Part shown: in pieces, positions 1 through 6,600 of the stretch | Position numbering within the stretch: position 1 is the stretch's first letter | How the letters are laid out: each line of letters starts with the position of its first letter | IMG/VR virus record: IMGVR_UViG_3300048924_000206 | Location: 1-24,523 of that record | Source of the DNA: a virus | DNA length: 24,523 nt | Strand: one strand, 5' to 3' | Translations under genes and position numbers: made by a program | Notes under the pieces: generated by a model | Told to the model about the DNA's origin: nothing | Databases searched by the model: none | Seen by the model: the letters and a program-made list of their open reading frames with translations, nothing else

Positions 1-1073
1 CCGACCTGGCTGAGTGCCTGACCCATTGCAGGAACCAACTCGGTCTTGATTTTGTCGGCGATCGAGGTGATCGCGTCGCCACCCTGCGTACCAAGTCCGA
101 TCGCGGACGCCGTGATAGCCGCGAAGGCAGCCTTGGCCTGATCGCCGGTCAGATAAAGATCCTTCAGCCGTTTCTGCGTTCCTTCGAGCGCCTCCTGCAG
201 CGGCAGGGACTCGTTCGCCGAGAGGCGCAGCTGTTTGGCAAGCTCCCGGATATTGTCGGGGATGCCCTTCATCCCCTCGATCTTCGCCATTTCAAGCGAG
301 AACTCTCGGAAATCCGGAACGTCTTTATCGAGCAGACGAAGCGCTCGCTGAAAGTCCTGGACAGACTGCGTGGCGCCGCCGAACTCGCTGACAGGAACGC
401 TGAGGACGTCGGACGACAGCTCCTTGCTAGCGGCCGCCACAGCCGTTCGGAGGTCGCCAAACTCATCGCGGAGCTTCTGCAATGCGATCTGCTTGACGGA
501 CTCGGAATACCCATCAGCGCCCTTCTTCGCGATACCCCAAACCTCATCGAAGGAGCGGATCAGCTCGACATGGGCCTTCAAGAGCTTTTCAGCATCAGGA
601 ACGTCGGATTTCAGGGCCATGAGGTATTGGACGGCAGCGCCCGTCAGACCGATGAAGGCGAAGGAGGCGAGAGACACCGGATTGACCATGGCTGCAATAG
701 CGCCGCCAAGCGTCTTCGCAGCGCCGACGAGCCCGCCGCCCGTTCCCTGAAACACCTGCGCAACCTGGCTGCCCTGTTGCACCATGACGGTGAAGGGCGA
801 AGCACCTGAAAGCAGGCTGGTCGTGATGTCGTTCAGCTGGAACGACAAGTTCGAGACAGCAGCTCGCTGTGCCCCAAGCGACGCTTCGACCTTCTTGCCG
901 GAAGACGCAAAGCTGCCGGCGACATTGTCGTTTGCCTTCTTGAAACGACCCTCAATCCCTGTCGCACTGTCGCCGGCAGCTTTTGCGATGGCCGCGAGCT
1001 GGCGTTCGAACTTCTTCTGTGTCGCCTCGATCGAGACGAGAAGCCGAGCCTGATCTTCTGCATTCGCCGCCAC
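1..1073 (-). CDS. Phage tail tape measure protein, N-terminal part (runs off the left edge)
   Basis: About 357 residues are visible before the window ends, with no stop. The frame begins with GTG, whose G is also the last base of the preceding TAG stop, so translation is probably coupled to the tail chaperone fusion. The N-terminus is charged and helical (KKFERQLAAIAKAAG), then comes a stretch typical of prophage tape measure proteins (LNDITTSLLSGASPFTVMVQQGSQ). A glycine/alanine-rich hydrophobic segment follows at about residues 90-135. Tape measure proteins are threaded through the tail tube, set its length and are ejected at infection. The position directly after tail tube and chaperone genes is the standard siphophage order. 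Total length cannot be judged here. Confidence 0.9.
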   Translation of the reverse strand, partial: MAANAEDQARLLVSIEATQKKFERQLAAIAKAAGDSATGIEGRFKKANDNVAGSFASSGKKVEASLGAQRAAVSNLSFQLNDITTSLLSGASPFTVMVQQGSQVAQVFQGTGGGLVGAAKTLGGAIAAMVNPVSLASFAFIGLTGAAVQYLMALKSDVPDAEKLLKAHVELIRSFDEVWGIAKKGADGYSESVKQIALQKLRDEFGDLRTAVAAASKELSSDVLSVPVSEFGGATQSVQDFQRALRLLDKDVPDFREFSLEMAKIEGMKGIPDNIRELAKQLRLSANESLPLQEALEGTQKRLKDLYLTGDQAKAAFAAITASAIGLGTQGGDAITSIADKIKTELVPAMGQALSQV

Positions 1074-1318
1074 TAGAAGCCCTCAACGCCGAGTTCGGCC
1101 ATCAGCTCGTCGCTCATGGCAGGGGGTGGATCGTCTTTTGCCTGATGTGCTTTGCGATAGCCCTCCATGCAGGCGGCGAACTCCCAAAGCGTCATGTCGT
1201 CAACATCGCGCGGCGAATAGCCTACGACGGCTCCGGCCCCGTAGTAGGTGGACCACCGGGTTCTTCCATTAGGGAGCGGGTTTGGGACAGGATCTCCGCC
1301 CCCGCTTGGCGCTCCCCC
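1073..1318 (-). CDS. Tail assembly chaperone, C-terminal domain expressed by -1 frameshift (GT-like fusion)
   Basis: The -1 frame relative to the short chaperone is open from a TGA just upstream of the G run at 1314-1318 down to TAG at 1075-1073. It encodes a protein-like sequence including YSPRDVDDMTLWEFAACMEG and ending MAELGVEGF. The WEFAACMEGY pattern is characteristic of the second tail chaperone domain found after Phage_TAC_11 proteins. Shifting at the heptamer G GGG GAG would give a fusion of about 186 aa. Alternatively the domain could start at the ATG of MTLWEF (a 41-aa protein), but the open frame upstream of that ATG carries an aromatic-rich stretch that continues the conserved-looking sequence. 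That favours fusion. The stop overlaps the tape measure start. Confidence 0.75.
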   Translation of the reverse strand, partial: GGAPSGGGDPVPNPLPNGRTRWSTYYGAGAVVGYSPRDVDDMTLWEFAACMEGYRKAHQAKDDPPPAMSDELMAELGVEGF

Positions 1319-1632
1319 GGCTGGTCATCCGTTTCCCACATAATGAACCGGCGAAGGACGTCAGCCGCAGGAATTGCAAGCGCATACGGACTCGCGATGT
1401 CGAGAGCACTGTCGAGCGCCTTTTGTGCTTCCTTCTCGTTCATGCCGGCGCCGATGAGCCCAAGGCGGAGCGGCTGAACGACATCGTCGATCTTCCACTG
1501 CTGACCGAGAAGGCGCATCATGACGACAGCACAGCCGGCGTCGCAACGCTGCTCGATCGCACGCAACTCGCCAATACCCAGGCGGAAGTCGTGCTCTCCG
1601 CCTGGCCAAACGATGGGTTCCGCCGAGCGCAT
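1222..1632 (-). CDS. Tail assembly chaperone, short form (GTA-gp10-like)
   Basis: 136 aa. It shows the motif pattern of the Phage_TAC_11 / GTA tail chaperone group: a reading like FRLGIGELRAIEQRCDAG, then VVMMRLLGQQWKIDDV and LRLGLIGAGM. These proteins bind the tape measure protein during tail assembly and are not part of the finished virion. The ATG overlaps the TGA of the tail tube gene (TGATG). The last 30 residues are low-complexity (EEPGGPPTTGPEPS) and look like a read-out tail rather than a folded domain, which agrees with the -1 frame continuing into the next chaperone domain. The short form is the expected major product. Confidence 0.9.
   Translation of the reverse strand: MRSAEPIVWPGGEHDFRLGIGELRAIEQRCDAGCAVVMMRLLGQQWKIDDVVQPLRLGLIGAGMNEKEAQKALDSALDIASPYALAIPAADVLRRFIMWETDDQPGERQAGAEILSQTRSLMEEPGGPPTTGPEPS
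1312..1318 (-). promoter_or_regulatory. Candidate programmed -1 ribosomal frameshift site
   Basis: The minus strand reads G GGG GAG in the zero frame, at codons 106-107 of the short chaperone. After a one-base backward slip the P-site tRNA re-pairs perfectly (GGG to GGG). The A-site Glu tRNA meets GGA with a G.U in the middle position. The TGA that opens the -1 frame lies only six bases upstream of the shifted GGG codon, so the shift must occur in this short overlap. Frameshifting between tail chaperones is a well-established feature of long-tailed phages. The exact heptamer used here is inferred. Confidence 0.6.
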
Positions 1633-2078
1633 CAGGCAGCCTTGGCGGTACGAACAGGCAGGCCGTCGAACTGGATCTCGATTTCCGCCGTGACGCTCGG
1701 ACCTTTTTCGGCCGAGTTGTTGAGACTGACGAGATAAGCATTGCCCGTCTCGTATTCGGTATCGCCGACGTCAGCCTTGAGGTGGCCGACGCGGATCTTC
1801 TTGGTCTGGCCGGAATACCACCAGTCAAGCATCGTCTCGTGGCTCTGCGAGGCCCATACGCCGGTACCGGAGATCGTGACTTCCTGCGACTGGACAGAGC
1901 GTTCGATGCTGTTCGGCTTGGACTCGTCGTCACAGTCAGGGACTTCAGACGTCTGCATGGTCGAGGAGCGATTGACGCCGCGCTGCGTTACGCCGCAGAT
2001 TTTCGACCAGGTGCCGGGCGTTTCGGTTTCGAATTCCACAACCAGGTGCTGGAACTTCGCGGTAGTTGCGTTTGCCAT
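1632..2078 (-). CDS. Major tail tube protein
   Basis: 148 aa. Acidic, beta-rich small protein with the pattern of siphophage tail tube proteins: an N-terminal stretch with FQHLVVEFETETPGTWSKICGV, a central VTISGTGVWASQSHETMLDWWYSG and a C-terminal VTAEIEIQFDGLPV. Hexameric rings of this protein stack to form the tail tube. Preceded by GGAGAACTGCA, a good ribosome binding site. It sits between the terminator/gp10 cluster and the tail chaperones, as in HK97 and GTA-like cassettes. A terminator-like hairpin precedes it. Confidence 0.88.
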   Translation of the reverse strand: MANATTAKFQHLVVEFETETPGTWSKICGVTQRGVNRSSTMQTSEVPDCDDESKPNSIERSVQSQEVTISGTGVWASQSHETMLDWWYSGQTKKIRVGHLKADVGDTEYETGNAYLVSLNNSAEKGPSVTAEIEIQFDGLPVRTAKAA

Positions 2079-2092
2079 TGCAGTTCTCCATT

Positions 2093-2120
2093 GGAAAAGC
2101 AGACCGGCGTCAGCCAGTCT
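2093..2120 (-). terminator. Hairpin with short T tract upstream of the tail tube gene
   Basis: Minus strand: AGACTGGC, loop TGAC, GCCGGTCT (8-bp stem with one G.U), followed by GCTTTTCC. It lies in the 80-bp gap between the 67-aa gene and the tail tube gene. It could be a weak terminator/attenuator or a processing site that sets the 5' end of a tail tube message. Confidence 0.35.
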
Positions 2121-2158
2121 AACGACAAGGGCTTGAGGCCCGGTTTTGGTTGAAGGGC

Positions 2159-2362
2159 TTACGCCCGGTTTTCGCTCTCGCGAGCCTCTGCCGCTTTCCT
2201 GCGAGGAGCGCGGACCTTTTCAGCCAGCCCTTTCGAGACGGCATATTCGACAGCATCGTTCGGAAACTGCTGCGGCTCAGGGCTAGCGTCGAACGTGAAT
2301 GAATATTTCGAGCGCGGGCGGCGATACGTGGCGCCGGTCTTGACGATCATCCAGGCCATCAT
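2159..2362 (-). CDS. Small protein of the neck/tail cluster, unknown function
   Basis: 67 aa, basic. The N-terminus is hydrophobic and the middle has an aromatic stretch (SKYSFTFDASPEP). The C-terminus is rich in K, R, A and E (RAPRRKAAEARESENRA). It starts four bases inside the end of the tail terminator gene (ATGATG, second ATG possible), so it is translationally coupled. I do not recognise the family. Its place between tail terminator and tail tube suggests a small structural or assembly factor, but nothing in the sequence proves it. Confidence 0.7.
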   Translation of the reverse strand: MMAWMIVKTGATYRRPRSKYSFTFDASPEPQQFPNDAVEYAVSKGLAEKVRAPRRKAAEARESENRA

Positions 2363-2781
2363 GCCGCCTCCGGCACTTCGACCGTTGCCACCACCTGGAC
2401 AATGCCATGAACAGTGTTCGGGTCAGGATCATCAATCACCCGCCAAAGCGTGACGCGGAGCTGAACAAGGGCATTTTCGGTGAGCTGCAGATCGTCGCGC
2501 TCATGCAATGTCTTGCGAACGGCCTCGACTATATCGTCGCAGCTCCAGCGGTTCGGCTTGCGCGACCAGATATCTATCTGAAACGTCAGTTCCTGCCCAT
2601 CGACGCAATCGGCGCTGTCATCGACGCCATACACGGGGCCGCGACTGATATAAGCGTCCTTCTCTTTCCACGGGCTTTTGCCGACCTTGTCATAGACAGC
2701 ATCGACGAGCGCCATGACGGCGGGCGTGGCTTCCAGCGTATTCTGGATGAGCTTCCACGTTTCGGCCGCTGGGCTCGTCAT
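2359..2781 (-). CDS. Tail terminator / completion protein (DUF3168-like)
   Basis: 140 aa from ATG at 2781, chosen because it overlaps the preceding TGA as ATGA; the open frame extends further upstream but overlaps the gp10-like gene. The sequence fits DUF3168 neck/tail-terminator proteins: VMALVDAVYDKV, then the basic-polar segment around YISRGPVYGVDD, ELTFQIDIWSR, a helix VEAVRKTLHE and final strands VTLWRVIDDPD and GIVQVVATVE. In GTA-like and HK97-like phages this gene caps the tail tube and joins it to the head. Order between gp10-like and tail tube genes is canonical. Confidence 0.85.
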   Translation of the reverse strand: MTSPAAETWKLIQNTLEATPAVMALVDAVYDKVGKSPWKEKDAYISRGPVYGVDDSADCVDGQELTFQIDIWSRKPNRWSCDDIVEAVRKTLHERDDLQLTENALVQLRVTLWRVIDDPDPNTVHGIVQVVATVEVPEAA

Positions 2782-3194
2782 TCGGATGCGCTTTCTGCCT
2801 GAACGGCTTTCTTCATGGCGCGAGTGACGCGCGATTTGATCCGCTTGCGCAGCGATCGGTAGGCAGGGAAGAAGAACGGATGCGCGGGTTGCTCTTTCGT
2901 CCCAAACTCGACCCATCGGGCATAGTAGGCAGCCTTGCTACCGGCATAGATGGTGATCTTGAGGCCGCGACTGTCTTCGCCGCTCTCCGCAACGACGACA
3001 GCGCCCTCAGGCGCATTGCCCCATGTCCACGAGATCGACATCTGCAAATCGCCGCGATCCACGGGCACAAGGCGCTTCATCATCGATACGAGTTCTTCGG
3101 CGCTCTTCTCCATCGCTGACTTGAGCGCTTCTTCGACCCTTTTCGGCAGATCGACCTTCAGTTTCTTGTTCAGCGCCGCGATACCCTGAACCAT
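2778..3194 (-). CDS. HK97 gp10-like neck/minor tail protein
   Basis: 138 aa. Family hallmarks are the N-terminal helix, VPVDRGDLQMSISW (a V-D-x-G-x-L pattern), a strand with IYAGSKAAYYARWVEFGT, and PAHPFFFPAYRSLR near the C-terminus. The YA-x-x-V/E-F-G-T and HPFF-PA motifs are the most diagnostic features of the HK97 gp10 family. Such proteins act in the head-tail neck or tail completion. The ATG overlaps the stop of the head-closure gene (TGATG). Confidence 0.92.
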   Translation of the reverse strand: MVQGIAALNKKLKVDLPKRVEEALKSAMEKSAEELVSMMKRLVPVDRGDLQMSISWTWGNAPEGAVVVAESGEDSRGLKITIYAGSKAAYYARWVEFGTKEQPAHPFFFPAYRSLRKRIKSRVTRAMKKAVQAESASE

Positions 3195-3577
3195 CAGGCA
3201 GCAACTCCGCTTTCGACCATGATGTCGAGGAACTGACGGTCATCGCTTTCGATAATGGAGCGCACCGCGTAGACAGGACCGTCCCAGTATTTCTCGATAT
3301 CACCAGCCCATCGCCCCTTCCGCAGGTCGCGCATGCGCCAATCAGCCTCGATCTTGCGGGTGTCCGGATCGGCCCGAACCCGGACGACGATCGGCTGCCG
3401 CCCTTCTAGTCGAGCGGCGATCACAGTCTCGCTGCCACGCAAGGGCGTGAAGCCTGCGCGCCGCTCTAACCGCTGAACGAAACCAGCCTGCCGGTTCCCG
3501 TAACCATCGCCCACATTGGCGCGCTCGTCGAACGCGACATGCTGAAAGAGATCGCCGGCAGAAGCGTGTTGTGCCAT
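3194..3577 (-). CDS. Head closure / head-tail adaptor protein
   Basis: 127 aa. Resembles the Phage_H_T_join group (SPP1 gp16 / HK97 gp7-like). The N-terminal region contains GFVQRLERRAGFTPLRGSE, the middle has strands VVRVRADPDTRKIEADWRMRD, and the C-terminus has AVRSIIESDDRQFLDIMVES. The pattern of strands followed by I-x-x-DDR-x-x-L-x-x is typical. It would close the connector and attach the tail. No strong ribosome binding site is visible; the start lies four bases after the stop of the previous gene, so re-initiation is likely. Confidence 0.8.
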   Translation of the reverse strand: MAQHASAGDLFQHVAFDERANVGDGYGNRQAGFVQRLERRAGFTPLRGSETVIAARLEGRQPIVVRVRADPDTRKIEADWRMRDLRKGRWAGDIEKYWDGPVYAVRSIIESDDRQFLDIMVESGVAA

Positions 3578-3580
3578 CGC

Positions 3581-3991
3581 TTAAAGCGCTACGTTCGGGA
3601 ACTGTACGTTGACCGAGAGAACGCTGGTCGAGCGTGCAAGACCGATAAGGCAGACATATTCCCCCGCGCCGACATCTGCCACCGGGCAGAGAGCGCCAGG
3701 CGTATCGGAAAGGTAGTAGGCTGTGCCGGCAGTCAAAACTGCACCGAGAGAAAGATCTCCGGAGCGCAGGACATCCAGCGGCTGATTGGCCGCAGCATTG
3801 TTGAGAGCAACACCGCGAGCCCGCCGCGCTTCTACAGTGGCAGAGTTGGAATCGGCGAGCATGTACTTGCCGGTAGCCGAACTCTTGTAGATCGCCTGCC
3901 CTGCGGTGATCGCCTCGCCGGAAATACCAGCCTCAGTCACAGCACCGTCACCAGCGACGACATTCGCCGCAGTAATCGTCAGATTTGCCAT
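3581..3991 (-). CDS. Putative capsid decoration or head fibre-like protein
   Basis: 136 aa, alanine- and glycine-rich with regular beta-strand pattern and few charged residues. It reads GQAIYKSSATGKYMLADSN, GVALNNAAANQPLDVL and GTAYYLSDTPGALCPV. The style resembles head decoration or fibre proteins (DUF2190-like jelly folds), but this is only by general resemblance. The gene is inserted between the connector and head-closure genes, where many related phages have none, so it may be a moron or virion-surface protein. It has its own strong ribosome binding site (AGGAGAACTACA before ATG), fitting a product needed in many copies. Confidence 0.7.
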   Translation of the reverse strand: MANLTITAANVVAGDGAVTEAGISGEAITAGQAIYKSSATGKYMLADSNSATVEARRARGVALNNAAANQPLDVLRSGDLSLGAVLTAGTAYYLSDTPGALCPVADVGAGEYVCLIGLARSTSVLSVNVQFPNVAL

Positions 3992-4015
3992 TGTAGTTCT
4001 CCTGTGAAAGACCGC

Positions 4016-4579
4016 TCAACGATAGACGCGGTAAGGCTGCAAAAGCTGCTCGACGCCGAAAGGGAGAGCCTCAACCGAGGCGCCGACAACGGCAGCCTCT
4101 CGCGTTCTGTACCATTGGGCGACAAGCATCATGATGGAGACTTTGATTGGAGCGGGCGCAGCGTTCACCCACGTTGTGGGCTCATCATCTGCCGGTGCTC
4201 CATAGCCCGCTCGATATCGAATCTTTACGTCCCCGACCTGTCCGCGAACGCTTGGCATATTGATAAAGCTGATCGGATCGACCAACGGCCAACTCTGTTC
4301 GACACCTTCCGGGTCGATATACTTGACGGATACAATTCCGATCATCGGCGGAAAGGGAAGATCATCGATGTGGCAGGGCCATTCGCAGCTCTGCCACTCC
4401 AAAATTTGCACGCCGATCGCACGCGATAACCACCCAGCCGGACCATCGAGCCACGCCGTCGCCGCCTGAATCAGCGTCTCGATCAGGAAATCGTCACCGG
4501 AATGCTCAACAAGCAGGTGCTGTTTCGCTTCCTCCTTGGTGACGACAGGCGTCGGCGGGCTAATGACCACGACCTTCAT
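4016..4579 (-). CDS. Head-tail connector protein (gp6-like)
   Basis: 187 aa. Matches the Phage_gp6 / GTA gp6 pattern: VTKEEAKQHLLVEHSGDDFLIETLIQAATAWLD at the N-terminus (helical adaptor with KxHL and D-D-x-L-I), WLSRAIGVQILEW, then PPMIGIVSVKYIDPEG and a final VSIMMLVAQWYRTREA. It forms the ring below the portal. The start is preceded by GAGGATTGATCC. Length is normal for the family. Confidence 0.9.
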   Translation of the reverse strand: MKVVVISPPTPVVTKEEAKQHLLVEHSGDDFLIETLIQAATAWLDGPAGWLSRAIGVQILEWQSCEWPCHIDDLPFPPMIGIVSVKYIDPEGVEQSWPLVDPISFINMPSVRGQVGDVKIRYRAGYGAPADDEPTTWVNAAPAPIKVSIMMLVAQWYRTREAAVVGASVEALPFGVEQLLQPYRVYR

Positions 4580-4589
4580 GGATCAATCC

Positions 4590-4964
4590 TCAGGCGTCAA
4601 CGAGAACGACGAAGGAGCCAGTCTTAGCGTTGCCGCCTTGAGCGACGGCAATCTTGATCCGCTCATTGCTGACCGCAATCTTGTCCAAGACTGCTGTGCC
4701 GCCAGCCGCATAGAGAGCCGCCGCGCCAGCCTGAGTGTGAACGGGAGCACGCGGGTAACGAATTGCGGAAGCGTTGACGTTTGCTTCGTTCCAGATGCTT
4801 TCGCCGGTGGATTCCGCCGTGAGCGTGAAATCGACGCCATCCGTGTAGGCGTTGGCACCGTCCTTGACGTACTGAACGCTGTGGATCTTGCCGGAAACCT
4901 TATTCATGAATGCAGTGGCTGTGCCATCTGCAGCCGTTGTGACTGCCAGTTTGAGCTTTCGCAT
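4590..4964 (-). CDS. Small phage head-region protein, unknown function
   Basis: 124 aa from ATG at 4964, chosen over an upstream ATG because GAGGAGATCGCC gives an excellent ribosome binding site. The N-terminus reads MRKLKLAVTTAADGTAT. The protein alternates strands and short turns (GKIHSVQYVKDGANAYTDG, then FTLTAESTGESIW), ending in FVVLVDA. It looks like a small all-beta structural protein. Location between the 97-aa protein and the connector suggests a role on or near the capsid. Family not recognised with certainty. Confidence 0.75.
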   Translation of the reverse strand: MRKLKLAVTTAADGTATAFMNKVSGKIHSVQYVKDGANAYTDGVDFTLTAESTGESIWNEANVNASAIRYPRAPVHTQAGAAALYAAGGTAVLDKIAVSNERIKIAVAQGGNAKTGSFVVLVDA

Positions 4965-5013
4965 GGCGATCTCCTCGATCGGGTGAACTGTGGGTCTGGG
5001 TGGCAGGACGCGA

Positions 5014-5307
5014 TCAGGCAGACTGTTCGCGGCTGGCAATATCTTCAGCGATGATCGCTTCGGCCTCGTCGGCAGTCATCTTCGACTTGCCGGAGATCTT
5101 TTTTGCGAGAGCAATTTTCTTGCTCTTCGAAAACTCCTGCCAGTTGGCGGAGATTTCGATGGAGCCAGGGCTGCCGACCTGACCGGATGCGATGGCAATG
5201 CCGCGAGAGATCAGCTCCTTGGCCTCGGCATCCGTAAATTCACCGATCGCACCACGCCGAAAGGTGCCTCTGTCATGGCGGAAGGTCGCCAATGCACGAA
5301 GTTTCAT
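5014..5307 (-). CDS. Small phage head-region protein, unknown function
   Basis: 97 aa. N-terminal segment MKLRALATFRHDRGTFRRG followed by EFTDAEAKELISRGIAIAS is a pattern I associate with small proteins just downstream of the major capsid gene in many phages (a short beta domain ending in a helix before a G-x-A turn). The C-terminus is helical and lysine-rich, then acidic. The ribosome binding site GGAGAAGCGAA precedes ATG. Function not established; decoration or head completion are guesses. Confidence 0.75.
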   Translation of the reverse strand: MKLRALATFRHDRGTFRRGAIGEFTDAEAKELISRGIAIASGQVGSPGSIEISANWQEFSKSKKIALAKKISGKSKMTADEAEAIIAEDIASREQSA

Positions 5308-5329
5308 TTCGCTTCTCCAAGAGGGAAGT

Positions 5330-5352
5330 GACCGCCGCCATTGGCGGCGGTC
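5330..5352 (-). terminator. Very stable hairpin directly downstream of the major capsid gene
   Basis: Perfect 10-bp GC-rich inverted repeat (GACCGCCGCC / GGCGGCGGTC) with a 3-base loop, in the 67-bp gap between the capsid stop and the next gene. There is no T tract on the minus strand, so it is more likely a 3'-end stabiliser of capsid mRNA or a partial, factor-dependent terminator than a simple intrinsic terminator. Confidence 0.5.
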
Positions 5353-5374
5353 TATGCAAGGGGAGGACCGGCGA

Positions 5375-6577
5375 TTATTCGCTGAACGGTCCGGTGACGA
5401 ATGCTTCCGGCCGCTTGACGGCGAGCGCCAGGCGCTCTTCGCAGCGGATGGTGATCATGTTCTTTTCGAAGTCGTCATTGTTCTCGGTGGAAATGACGAT
5501 GTTCGCATCTTCGCGATCGAAGATCTGCGCCGCGGTGCGGAAAGCGCCGACGAGGAACTCGCCCTCGAATTCCGGCACTTCGGTTGCGACAACCGGAAGC
5601 CCCCAGAGAGTGGGCGATGCCAGGCGCAGCGGGTTCGCCAGGATGTACTGACCGTTGGCGTCCTTGGTGAGTTCGATCTTCGCCCAATCGATGAAGTGAA
5701 GAACGATGCCAGTCGCCGGCAGGCGAGCGAGCTGCGTTTGCAGCATCGCAAGGCGCAGATCGTCGATCGGAGACTGCATATCGACGCTGAACGCCGGATT
5801 GTACGCCGATGCCTGCGGTACGATACCGTGCAGGTGTACACCGGTGCCAGAGCCGAAGAGGATTTCGCCTTCTTCCGCGAACTTCAGCCCGTAATTCAAC
5901 TCGACATCGACGGTGGAGCGGAGCTGCTTGAAGTCGTCGAGGATCTGCTTCGATGCCTTGAACAGATGAGCGATCGTCGAAACCGGCGTGATTTTGGTGT
6001 CGAACGAGATGGTCGACTCCGGCTTCTTGGTGTTTTCGGCGACGACTGCGGCGTTGTTGGTGAAGCCGGTCTGCTGAACCCAGAAGATCGCCGGCGCATC
6101 GGTTTCACCGGGCGCGATGAGATCGCGGATAAACAGGCGCTGTTTGGGCATTGTATCGATGCCAGGCAGGCGCTGCGGCTCGACAACGTCCGTGGCGACG
6201 CCAGTGCTGATAAGGGCATTCGTGACCGGCACGCTGATGCGTTTGCCCGCCTGAACACCGTTCTTGGCAAATTCCTTCAGGCCTTCATGCTCGATCAGCT
6301 GGGCGCCAACGGTTTTCGCCTTCGCCTCTGCACCACCGCCGCGGCGAGCCGACTTCTGCTCAACTTCGCCGAGGCGCGCCTTCAGCTCTTCGACGACGCC
6401 GCTCAGCTCGGTCTGCTTGACGGCCATCTGATCGACGACGCCCTTGGTTTCCTCGGACAGCTTGCCGGCGTTTTTGACTTCCTTCATGGCCTCTTCGGCC
6501 TTCTTGGTGAATTCGTCGCTGACGCGCACGAGTTCGTTCGAGACCTGCTTCAGCAGGTCTTTGGTATCGTCTGCCAT
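5375..6577 (-). CDS. Major capsid protein, HK97 fold, with N-terminal delta (scaffold) domain
   Basis: 400 aa. Residues 1 to about 100 form a charged coiled coil, the delta domain that acts as scaffold and is removed by the prohead protease. The HK97 gp5-like coat follows, with family signatures: FIRDLIAPGETDAPAIFWVQQTG, AAVVAENTKKPES, and later LTKDANGQYILANP, LWGLPVV and FEKNMITIRCEERLALAVKRPEAF near the C-terminus. It forms the icosahedral shell. It follows the protease gene by about 23 bases with a good ribosome binding site (CAGGAGCCAACA). Order portal, protease, capsid is canonical for HK97-type phages. Confidence 0.97.
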   Translation of the reverse strand: MADDTKDLLKQVSNELVRVSDEFTKKAEEAMKEVKNAGKLSEETKGVVDQMAVKQTELSGVVEELKARLGEVEQKSARRGGGAEAKAKTVGAQLIEHEGLKEFAKNGVQAGKRISVPVTNALISTGVATDVVEPQRLPGIDTMPKQRLFIRDLIAPGETDAPAIFWVQQTGFTNNAAVVAENTKKPESTISFDTKITPVSTIAHLFKASKQILDDFKQLRSTVDVELNYGLKFAEEGEILFGSGTGVHLHGIVPQASAYNPAFSVDMQSPIDDLRLAMLQTQLARLPATGIVLHFIDWAKIELTKDANGQYILANPLRLASPTLWGLPVVATEVPEFEGEFLVGAFRTAAQIFDREDANIVISTENNDDFEKNMITIRCEERLALAVKRPEAFVTGPFSE

Positions 6578-6600
6578 TGTTGGCTCCTGGGTTGGCTGGT

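Noticed and set aside
1299-1303. Second G5 run on the minus strand (GCG GGG GCG) as frameshift site
   Set aside because: After a -1 slip the A-site Ala tRNA would face GGC with a poor match; the upstream G GGG GAG gives better re-pairing and lies at the opening of the -1 frame.
3539-4429. 296-codon plus-strand open frame across the connector and decoration genes
   Set aside because: It crosses two well-supported minus-strand genes and has no family resemblance.
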